This document shows positions 24,363 to 31,550 of a stretch of 36,943 nucleotides of DNA, one piece after another; positions within the stretch are counted from its first letter, which is position 1, and each line of letters starts with the position of its first letter. The notes under the pieces are model-generated. The model was not told the DNA's origin, ran no database searches, and saw only the letters and a list, made by a program, of their open reading frames with translations. Both the position numbers and the translations under genes were made by a program. Origin of the DNA: Candidatus Competibacteraceae bacterium (GTDB taxonomy: Bacteria > Pseudomonadota > Gammaproteobacteria > Competibacterales > Competibacteraceae); assembly GCA_003989065.1 (NCBI GenBank), contig RXIW01000035.1:1-36943 (forward strand). Direction: 5' to 3'.

Positions 24363-25595
24363 ATGAAACAGCCAAAAATTCTTGCGATCGTGATGGCGGG
24401 GGGTGAGGGCTCGCGCCTTAGTCCTCTGACCTCGGAAAGTTCCAAGCCCTCGTTGCCGTTCGGTAGCCGCTACCGCATCGTGGACTTCGTACTCAGCAAC
24501 CTGCTCAATTCCAACATCCAGGCGATTTACCTGTTGGTGCAGTACAAATCGCAGTCCCTGATCGAACACGTGCGCAAAGCCTGGGTGGTTTCGCCGATGC
24601 GCAACGAAGAGTTCGTGACGGTGGTGCCGCCGCAGATGATGCGGGGCGGTGACTGGTTTCAGGGCACCGCCGATGCGGTCTATCAGAACCTGAACCTGAT
24701 CCAGTTGCACAATCCCGATCTGGTGCTGGTGTTTGGGGCCGACCACGTCTATCGGATGGATATCCGGCAGATGGTGTCCTTCCATCTCGAACGGGAGGCC
24801 GACGTGACCGTCGCAGCGCTGCCGGTTCCGCTGGCCGATGCGACGGGTTTCGGCGTGATCGGCACCGAATATGACGGTCGGGTGTGCCAGTTCCAGGAGA
24901 AGCCGGCCAATCCGGCCCCCATGCCGTCCGATCCCACCCGAGCTTATGCCTCGATGGGCAATTATCTGTTCGACGCCAAGGTATTGGTCGAGGCGCTCAA
25001 GGCGGCCAACCGGCGCGGCGAGCACGATTTCGGCCAGAACGTGTTGCCGGCCCTGATGGAGACCCACCGGCTGTTCGCCTACGATTTCGCCACCAACAAG
25101 GTACCGGGGACCAAGTCCTACGAAGAGCCGGCCTACTGGCGCGATGTCGGGACCCTGGACGCCTATTTCAACGCCCATCAGGACATGCTGGGTCTGACCC
25201 CGCACTTCGATGTTTTCAACCCGCAATGGCGGATCTTTTCCAGTAACTATCAGGGTCCCGTGGCGCGGATGATCGACGCGCAGTTGCACAACAGCGTGGT
25301 TGCTGCCGGTTCGCTGGTGCATGGCGCTTCCATTCGGAACTCCTTCATCCGGCGCGAAGTCATCATTGAAGATGATGTCGAGATCGAGGACTGCGTGATT
25401 CAGGACTATGTCCGCATCAAACGGGGAGCGCGGCTGCGCAAGGTCATCATCGGCCAGTACAACGTCATCGAGGCGGGTAGCCGCATCGGTTTCGATCCAG
25501 AGGCTGATCGGCGTCGCTACACAGTGACGGCGGGTGGCATCACGGTGGTCGGACCTGGCCAGGTCAGCTTTGCCATGCGGGCGTTCAGCGAGTAA
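24363..25595 (+). CDS. glgC: Glucose-1-phosphate adenylyltransferase (ADP-glucose pyrophosphorylase)
   Basis: A 410-residue enzyme making ADP-glucose from ATP and glucose 1-phosphate, the sugar donor for GlgA and for GlgM-type maltose-1-phosphate synthesis. The nucleotide-binding motif GGEGSRLSPLT starts at residue 13, followed by SKPSLPFGSRYRIVDF. GTADAVYQNL, the metal site GADHVYRMD and the sugar site FQEKP are all present. The C-terminal left-handed beta-helix carries DVEIEDCVIQDYVRI. I chose ATG 24363 because GGA at 24351-24353 lies 9 nt upstream and the protein then begins like other GlgC proteins. The frame is open to an earlier ATG at 24288, which would add 25 unusual residues. It lies 126 bp after glgE. 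Confidence 0.94.
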   Translation: MKQPKILAIVMAGGEGSRLSPLTSESSKPSLPFGSRYRIVDFVLSNLLNSNIQAIYLLVQYKSQSLIEHVRKAWVVSPMRNEEFVTVVPPQMMRGGDWFQGTADAVYQNLNLIQLHNPDLVLVFGADHVYRMDIRQMVSFHLEREADVTVAALPVPLADATGFGVIGTEYDGRVCQFQEKPANPAPMPSDPTRAYASMGNYLFDAKVLVEALKAANRRGEHDFGQNVLPALMETHRLFAYDFATNKVPGTKSYEEPAYWRDVGTLDAYFNAHQDMLGLTPHFDVFNPQWRIFSSNYQGPVARMIDAQLHNSVVAAGSLVHGASIRNSFIRREVIIEDDVEIEDCVIQDYVRIKRGARLRKVIIGQYNVIEAGSRIGFDPEADRRRYTVTAGGITVVGPGQVSFAMRAFSE

Positions 25596-25606
25596 GCAGC
25601 GCGGAG

Positions 25607-25659
25607 GACAGGCGACAGGTATAGGCCAGTAGTCATCGGACCTTGGTTTGTCGCCTGTC
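25607..25659 (+). repeat. Perfect 11-bp inverted repeat between glgC and glgX
   Basis: GACAGGCGACA at 25607-25617 is the exact reverse complement of TGTCGCCTGTC at 25649-25659, with 31 nt between. In RNA this gives a long-loop stem starting 11 nt after the glgC stop and ending 30 nt before glgX. It could moderate read-through or transcript stability. There is no T-run. Confidence 0.6.
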
Positions 25660-25689
25660 ACCCATCATCTTGAGTGACGATTGGAGCCG

Positions 25690-27831
25690 ATGAGCAAATC
25701 CACTGTTTGGCCGGGTCGGCCGTATCCGTTGGGCGCCACTTGGGATGGCGAGGGAGTCAACTTCGCCTTGTTCTCGGCCCACGCCGAACAGGTGGTGTTA
25801 TGCCTGTTCGACCCCAAGGGCCGGCACGAGATTGAGCAGATCACCCTGCGGGAACGGACCGGCCAGGTCTGGCACGGCTATCTGCCGGACGCTCGGCCCG
25901 GACTGCTGTATGGCTATCGGGTCCATGGCCCTTACCAGCCGGAGCTGGGCCAACGCTTCAACGCCAACAAATTGCTGCTCGATCCCTACGCCAAGGCGGT
26001 AGTGGGGCAGATGCACTGGAGCGACGCCCAGTTCGGTTACCGGATCGGCGGTCGCGCCGAGGACCAGAGTTTCAACACCCGCAACAGCGCTTTGGGAATG
26101 CCCAAGAGCCAGGTGATCGACACCGCGTTCTTCTGGGGTGACGACCGTCCACCGCATACGCCCTGGCATGACACTCTGTTGTACGAATTGCACGCGCGTG
26201 GTTTCACCATGCGCCATTCCGGCTTGCCGCCCGAGGTGCGCGGCACCTACGCGGGCTTGGCCAGCGGCCCGGTCATCGATTATCTACAGTCCCTGGGTGT
26301 GACGGCGGTGGAATTGTTGCCGATCCACTATTTCGCCGACGAACGAATGCTGATGGATCGGGGTTTGCACAACTACTGGGGCTACAGCACACTGGGTTAC
26401 TTCGCCCCGAATCCGCGTTACGCCGCCACCGACAATCCGGTGGGCGAATTCAAGAGCATGGTCAAGACCCTGCATTCGGCCGGCATCGAAGTCATCCTCG
26501 ACGTGGTCTACAACCATACCGCCGAGGGCAATCAATTCGGGCCGACCTTGAGTTTCCGCGGCATCGACAATCAAGCCTACTACCGGCTGTCGCCGGAACA
26601 TCCGCGCTACTACATGGATTACACCGGTTGCGGCAACACGCTGAACACCGCCCATCCCCGCGTGTTGCAAATGGTCATGGACAGCCTGCGCTACTGGGTG
26701 CAGGACATGCACGTCGACGGCTTCCGTTTCGATCTGGCCGCTGCCCTGGCGCGGGAAGCCGATGGCCGAGTCGATCAGGGCGGTGCGTTCATGGATGTCA
26801 TCCAGCAAGACCCAGTGTTGTCGCGGGTCAAGCTGATCGCCGAGCCCTGGGACGTGGGCGAGAACGGCTACCAGGTCGGCCAGTTTCCGGTCGGCTGGAG
26901 CGAGTGGAACGGCAAGTATCGCGATGTGGTGCGGGATTACTGGCGCGGCGAAGGCGGCATGATCGGCGAGCTGGCCTATCGTTTGACCGGCTCCGCCGAC
27001 CTCTACCAGCATAACGACCGTCTCCCCTGCGCCAGCATCAACTTCATCACCGCCCATGACGGTTTTACCCTCTACGATCTGGTCAGCTACAACGAGCGTC
27101 ACAACGAAGCCAACGGCGAAAACAACCAGGATGGCGAGTCGCACAACCGCAGCTGGAACTGTGGCGCGGAGGGTGACACCCAGGAACCGGAGGTGTTGAC
27201 GCTGCGGCTGTGCCAGCGCCGCAATTTCCTGGCGACCCTGCTGCTGTCGCAGGGCGTGCCGATGCTGCTGGCCGGAGACGAGGTGGGCCGCACCCAGCGC
27301 GGCAACAACAACGCCTATTGTCAGGACAACGAACTCAGCTGGTTCGACTGGGACATTTCCTGGTTGCCGGAGAATCGGGAGCTGCTCGACTTCACCCAGC
27401 GCTTGATCTGGTTGCGCCGGGAACACCCGACCTTCCGTCGCCGTCATTTCTTCCGCGGCATCCACGGCGATGGAGTTCGCGACATTCTCTGGTTCAATCC
27501 CGACGGACGGGAAATCAGCGACGAGGAGTGGACCCACGACTACGCTCGTTGTCTGGGGCTGTACCTGCCGGGTGATGGCCTGGGCGACTGGGACGAGCGC
27601 GGCCATGCGTTGCAGGACGACGATTTCCTGTTGCTGTTCAATGCCCATCACGAGGAAGTGCCGTTCGTGTTACCGGTATTGCGGGACGACGCCTTGTTCG
27701 AAGTATTGGTGGACACCGCTTTGCCGCAGGGCCGCCCGGTCGATGGCGGCTATCATCCTTCCGAAGATCCCTATCCGGTGCAAGGTCGCTCGCTGGTGGT
27801 GCTGCGGCATCGCCGTCGCGGCATCGCTTAG
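25690..27831 (+). CDS. glgX: Glycogen debranching enzyme (isoamylase type)
   Basis: A 713-residue GH13 enzyme that hydrolyses alpha-1,6 branches of glycogen after phosphorylase trimming. The N-terminal CBM48 domain (about 1-150: PYPLGATWDGEGVNFALFSAHAEQV) is followed by the barrel. Active-site features are DVVYNHTAEGN, nucleophile D348 in DGFRFDLA, acid/base E385 in LIAEPWDVG, and TAHDGFTLYDLVSYNERHN. The segment NGENNQDGESHNRSWNCG is typical of GlgX. The start is ATG 25690 with GGAG at 25683-25686, only 3 nt upstream, so initiation may be weak or aided from glgC. TTG 25681 is a less likely start. Length and order are normal, and it closes the glgE-glgC-glgX cluster. Confidence 0.94.
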   Translation: MSKSTVWPGRPYPLGATWDGEGVNFALFSAHAEQVVLCLFDPKGRHEIEQITLRERTGQVWHGYLPDARPGLLYGYRVHGPYQPELGQRFNANKLLLDPYAKAVVGQMHWSDAQFGYRIGGRAEDQSFNTRNSALGMPKSQVIDTAFFWGDDRPPHTPWHDTLLYELHARGFTMRHSGLPPEVRGTYAGLASGPVIDYLQSLGVTAVELLPIHYFADERMLMDRGLHNYWGYSTLGYFAPNPRYAATDNPVGEFKSMVKTLHSAGIEVILDVVYNHTAEGNQFGPTLSFRGIDNQAYYRLSPEHPRYYMDYTGCGNTLNTAHPRVLQMVMDSLRYWVQDMHVDGFRFDLAAALAREADGRVDQGGAFMDVIQQDPVLSRVKLIAEPWDVGENGYQVGQFPVGWSEWNGKYRDVVRDYWRGEGGMIGELAYRLTGSADLYQHNDRLPCASINFITAHDGFTLYDLVSYNERHNEANGENNQDGESHNRSWNCGAEGDTQEPEVLTLRLCQRRNFLATLLLSQGVPMLLAGDEVGRTQRGNNNAYCQDNELSWFDWDISWLPENRELLDFTQRLIWLRREHPTFRRRHFFRGIHGDGVRDILWFNPDGREISDEEWTHDYARCLGLYLPGDGLGDWDERGHALQDDDFLLLFNAHHEEVPFVLPVLRDDALFEVLVDTALPQGRPVDGGYHPSEDPYPVQGRSLVVLRHRRRGIA

Positions 27832-28171
27832 CGGCTGATCGAATCGTCGTCCGATTGGGTCGATCGATCGGGCGAATCGTTACAGTGGTTGCCGAACGGG
27901 CGTCGGCTGGCTAGCTTGTCGATTTATGTTGCAAGTGCAACAATGTTGAAAGTTCAGCAGTAAATTCATTACATTCCACACTTATTCCAAAAAAAATGAC
28001 GATGCCGATGATGAATGTCGTGCTTGAAAAGCTACGTTCATCATGATGTGTGTTTAGCTTAACTCTTTGTAGTGCTGATTTATTGTTGATCAGGGAAATT
28101 GGCGAGACGGATGATGCGAACCAAGATCTCGCGCTGTCCAATGGTTTAGAAGACGATCATGGATTTGACTG
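27832..28171. other. 340-bp intergenic region between glgX and the EAL regulator
   Basis: No gene is supported here. The first 60 bases are rich in CGATCG-like words, with no clean terminator. From about 27920 the DNA becomes A+T-rich, as expected for a promoter region. It holds the palindrome at 27927-27942, listed separately, and the run CCAAAAAAAATG near 27990. I could not assign reliable promoter boxes. Weak ribosome-site sequence (GGA at 28161-28163) precedes the next gene. Confidence 0.5.
27927..27942. promoter_or_regulatory. Palindrome TGTTGCA-AG-TGCAACA, possible operator
   Basis: TGTTGCA at 27927-27933 and TGCAACA at 27936-27942 are perfect 7-bp arms with a 2-nt centre, typical of a site for a dimeric helix-turn-helix regulator. 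It lies 230 bp upstream of the EAL regulator gene at the start of the A+T-rich stretch. The cognate regulator is unknown. Confidence 0.4.
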
Positions 28172-30436
28172 ATGACTATTCCAACCGACGATCCATTGCT
28201 ATCGAACGATGACGCAGCAGACGGCGTGTTCGAATTTGCGCCGGAAGACGCCGCCCAATCGACATCGCCCGGACTTGGCGGAGCGAAGCGCTACAAAGTG
28301 CTCTCCGTCGATGACGATATCGAGTTCCAGCAAAGCTTGCGTTACGCCTTGCAGGATTTCCGTTATCGGGAGCACCGAATCGAATTCATAGCGGTGCAAT
28401 CGGCGCATGAAGCGGCGTGTCTGCTGAATCGCGATAAGGAGATTGCGGTGATGTTGCTGGATGTCGTGATGGAGACCGACGACGCCGGATTGCGGTTGGT
28501 CAAAAGCGTCCGGGAGCTGTTGGGTAATGCGGAGATTCGCATTGTCCTGGTTACCGGCCAGCCTGGCATGGCGCCTTTGCGGGAAACCCTGTCTCAGCTC
28601 GATATCAACGATTACTGGCTAAAAACCGACCTGTCCCTGGAGCGCCTCCATGCAGTCGTCGCCAACGCTCTACGCACTTGGGATCAGCTCACGACCCTTG
28701 ATCAAGCCAGGCGTGGTCTGCAGTTGATCGTAGAGGCGAGCAACGTGATGGCGTACTCGCGCAGTCTGGAGGATTTCTCGGTGCGCGTCATTCAGGAAGT
28801 GACACGCCTGCTCGGATTACCTCCCGAAGGGGTCGTCTGTACCCAGACGCACGACACCGCTTCGGCGGCGATGGCCAGGATCGTAGGCGGATCGGGCGCT
28901 TTTGCGACTTTGGTCGGGCGTCCCTTGGACGAATTGGAAGACGAACGGATACGCCACATCCTGTTGCACTGTTTGCAGGAGCAGCGGGTGGTCCGCGATC
29001 GCTTGGGACAGGCTTTGTATTTCTCCAGCGTTCCGGCAGGGCCGAGCGCTGCAGCCTACGTCGAAACGACGCGCGCCCTCGATCCGGTCGAGGTGGACCT
29101 GCTCAGCGTATTGTCCAGCAACATCAGCTCGGGCCTTAGCAATGTGGCGCTGGTCAGCAAACTCGATACGATGGCCTATCAGGATCAGCTGTTGGGGATT
29201 CCGAACGGCAACGCGCTGGTCCGGATCATGGATAACGTGATTAAAGCCGCGAATGTCGAAGCGCACAGCCTGTTGCTGCTTGACGTCGATCAATTTTCAG
29301 AGAGTTGCCAGGCGCTCGGTTTGCAGCAGGGCGAGCTGTTGTTGCGGCGGGTCAGCCAGCGGTTGGCGCAGATTTTCCAGCCGCCTACGGTGGTTGCGCG
29401 CCTGCATAATGACGTGTTTGCCGTCTTTGGTCTTAAGTATTTGCTTGTACAGGATTTCATTGCCCGGCTCGAAAACTGTGCTCCGGAAGAGCCAGGTCAT
29501 GTGTCTTTCATCAGCCTCTGCTCGTCTCGGGTCGATCTGGATTGTTTTTCCGGTTCGGGGGCGGAAGCCTTATCGATGGCCCTGGTCCTGCTCAAGCAGG
29601 CCAAGAGTCGCGGCTTGAATCAGATGGCGGTCTACGTCCCCGGAATGGAAGCCGCCTGCCGGCAGCGGTTTGGAATGGCGTTTGCGCTGCATCAGGCGTT
29701 GCGCTCCGACCAGATCATCATCGAGTTGCAGCCACAGATCGATTTAGGCACGGGCCGGGTGTTCGCCGCCGAAGCGTTGGTGCGTTGGCGGCGGGAAGAT
29801 GGGACACGGGTTTCTCCGCTGGAATTCATTCCCATTGCGGAAGCCAATGGCGACATCGTGATGTTGGGCGCGATCGTGTTGCGCAAGGCGTGTCGAGCCG
29901 TACGCACGATCGCTGCCGCCGGCTGGCCCGATTTTCGGATCGCCGTTAATGTATCGGCCTTGCAACTGGCCAAGGAGGGTTTGGTGGAAGATTTCCTGGA
30001 GGTTCTGCGTGAGGAAGCGGTGGCGCCTTGGCAGATCGAACTGGAAATCACCGAATCGACGGCCATGGAGGGCGATGACACGACGAAACGCTTGCTGGAT
30101 CGGTGCCGGACCGAAGGTTTCAGTCTGGCCATCGATGACTTTGGCACCGGTTATTCGTCTCTGGCGCGTTTGCGCAGCCTGCCGACGGCCTTGCTCAAGG
30201 TAGATCAGAGTTTTATGCGGGAAATCGGTCAGCGCGCCACGCAGGAGACCATCGTCGATATGATCATCAAGCTAGGCACGCGTTTGGGCATGAACGTGCT
30301 GGCGGAAGGCGTGGAAACGCCCGAGCAGGTGGCCTGGTTGAAACAGCAGGGTTGCCATGCAGCCCAGGGCTATTGGTACGCCAAGCCCATGCCGCTCGAC
30401 GATTTGCTGGTTTTCCTGGCCAGGCAGGCCGGATAG
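28172..30436 (+). CDS. Response regulator with REC, DUF3369, degenerate GGDEF and intact EAL domain
   Basis: A 754-residue cytoplasmic regulator predicted to degrade c-di-GMP. The receiver domain (about 40-165) has the acidic pair in SVDDD and phosphoacceptor D97 in VMLLDVVME. Residues about 166-325 match DUF3369 (LRTWDQLTTLDQARRGLQLIVEASN). The GGDEF-like domain (about 335-480) is degenerate: HNDVF at 412-416 replaces GGDEF, and no I-site is seen. The EAL domain (about 500-750) keeps E534 of the EAL motif in AAEALVRW, NVSALQL, ELEITES, D655-D656 in IDDFGTGYSS, K676 in LKVDQSF, and EGVET. The phosphodiesterase should therefore be active and switched by phosphorylation. The ribosome site is weak (GGA 8 nt upstream). 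A kinase and a binding-protein gene follow. Confidence 0.88.
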   Translation: MTIPTDDPLLSNDDAADGVFEFAPEDAAQSTSPGLGGAKRYKVLSVDDDIEFQQSLRYALQDFRYREHRIEFIAVQSAHEAACLLNRDKEIAVMLLDVVMETDDAGLRLVKSVRELLGNAEIRIVLVTGQPGMAPLRETLSQLDINDYWLKTDLSLERLHAVVANALRTWDQLTTLDQARRGLQLIVEASNVMAYSRSLEDFSVRVIQEVTRLLGLPPEGVVCTQTHDTASAAMARIVGGSGAFATLVGRPLDELEDERIRHILLHCLQEQRVVRDRLGQALYFSSVPAGPSAAAYVETTRALDPVEVDLLSVLSSNISSGLSNVALVSKLDTMAYQDQLLGIPNGNALVRIMDNVIKAANVEAHSLLLLDVDQFSESCQALGLQQGELLLRRVSQRLAQIFQPPTVVARLHNDVFAVFGLKYLLVQDFIARLENCAPEEPGHVSFISLCSSRVDLDCFSGSGAEALSMALVLLKQAKSRGLNQMAVYVPGMEAACRQRFGMAFALHQALRSDQIIIELQPQIDLGTGRVFAAEALVRWRREDGTRVSPLEFIPIAEANGDIVMLGAIVLRKACRAVRTIAAAGWPDFRIAVNVSALQLAKEGLVEDFLEVLREEAVAPWQIELEITESTAMEGDDTTKRLLDRCRTEGFSLAIDDFGTGYSSLARLRSLPTALLKVDQSFMREIGQRATQETIVDMIIKLGTRLGMNVLAEGVETPEQVAWLKQQGCHAAQGYWYAKPMPLDDLLVFLARQAG

Positions 30437-30506
30437 CCGTTCCCGGATTTTCAGGCTGCGAATGGCCGCTGTGCTGACCGCTCTGGGGCGAGGAGCGGCG
30501 CAGAGT

Positions 30507-31433
30507 TCATGGGCTGGGCCGCCTGCGATGGAACAACAGCCCCGCGCCCATAAGAAGAGCGATGGTCAGCGCCAGCGGGATCGCCCAGGTCCAGGGAAAA
30601 TCCGGAACGCTGGTGCTTTCCGTCGCCTTCACCCATCGATTCAATAGCGCTTCGTGTTCTTCCGCTGGTATCGACGCCAGCGCCTTGTCCAGAATGACGT
30701 TGAGTTCCGGTAGATCGCGCCGGCTGGCCAGCCGCAGATCGTAGGTGAAGCCTACGTCAGCACCGATGCGCAGATCGGACCACTGGTGCTGGCGGATAAA
30801 CCAGAGCGCGCTGGCGATGTCGACCACGGCGGCGGCAACCTCGCCGGTCCGTACCTTTTCCAGGCAGCGTTCATCGTCGGCAAAGGGCGTCAGCACAAGC
30901 TCCGGAAAGTGTTCGGCCAGGTAGGGCTGGACGGCGTACCCGTCGCCGACCGCCACCTTTTGCCCGTGCAGATTGGCAAGCTGCGCTTCCGGGGTTGCCG
31001 CTATCCTGGTGACCAGGACGGTATGAATGCGGGCATAAGGGCGGGTGAAATTCAGATAGGCGGCGCGTTCCGGGGTTTCCCGCAGCGCTGGATGCAAATC
31101 GGCGGCCCCGTGCTGGAGTGCGGGCAGGATATGACTCAATGGAGCGGCGGGCAGAAACTGGAAACGAATCCCCAATTGGTTTTCGACTTTTCGGATATAG
31201 TCGATGGACAGCCCTTGCGCCGTGCCGAGTGCGTCGGTAAAGACGAAGGGCGGGTAATTCTTTTCCGGGGCGAGACGGATTTGCGGATGCGCAGTCAGCC
31301 ACGCCCGTTCCGCAGGGCTCAGAATGTCCATCGCCTGCGCCGATAACGTGAAAACGAGGGCCAGCGCCGCTGCGCTGAAGATGCCAAGCGCGAGTCGCGC
31401 ACTCCAACGGTCGAGAAGTAGAGCGTGGTGCAT
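30507..31433 (-). CDS. Membrane-anchored periplasmic solute-binding protein (SBP_bac_3 type)
   Basis: A 308-residue protein with a signal peptide (residues about 12-34, ending SAQA) and a Venus-flytrap domain of the extracellular solute-binding family 3. It shows LAPEKNYPPFVFTDALGTAQGLSIDYIRKVENQLG, split here as a motif starting near residue 55. FTRPYARIHTVLVTR, LHGQKVAVGDGYAVQPYL and VVDIASALWFIRQ follow. Unlike transporter-binding proteins it ends with a transmembrane helix (about 279-301) and a short basic tail RRRPSP. It resembles the periplasmic modules of BvgS-type sensors but has no kinase of its own. ATG 31433 has GGAG 8 nt upstream; a TTG at 31451 is a poorer start. It is divergent from the sensor kinase at 31551 and no ABC permease is nearby, so a sensory role is likely. 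Confidence 0.82.
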   Translation of the reverse strand: MHHALLLDRWSARLALGIFSAAALALVFTLSAQAMDILSPAERAWLTAHPQIRLAPEKNYPPFVFTDALGTAQGLSIDYIRKVENQLGIRFQFLPAAPLSHILPALQHGAADLHPALRETPERAAYLNFTRPYARIHTVLVTRIAATPEAQLANLHGQKVAVGDGYAVQPYLAEHFPELVLTPFADDERCLEKVRTGEVAAAVVDIASALWFIRQHQWSDLRIGADVGFTYDLRLASRRDLPELNVILDKALASIPAEEHEALLNRWVKATESTSVPDFPWTWAIPLALTIALLMGAGLLFHRRRPSP

Positions 31434-31550
31434 AAAGAGCGCTCCAGACAACGGTTTTTGGGCTGGGAACCGGCGTGGGCGGTGCGACTGGCATGCTTCC
31501 CGGTGATCTTTAGACTTGGCGAATAGGGATTTCGTTGACGTTCATAGCGT
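31434..31550. promoter_or_regulatory. Divergent control region between binding protein and sensor kinase
   Basis: A 117-bp region that must carry the ribosome site of the minus-strand gene and promoters in both directions. I see no convincing repeats or terminators. The ribosome site for the kinase at 31551 is weak. Shared control of both genes is likely from the arrangement. Confidence 0.35.

Noticed and set aside
21966-25661. A 3.7-kb open frame on the minus strand opposite glgE and glgC
   Set aside because: It is antisense to two genes with intact active sites and arises from GC-rich codon structure. The protein is repetitive in His/Gln/Val-Gly and has no family resemblance.
26284-27651. 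A 455-codon minus-strand frame opposite glgX
   Set aside because: It is a shadow of the conserved GlgX barrel; composition is typical of antisense GC-rich frames.
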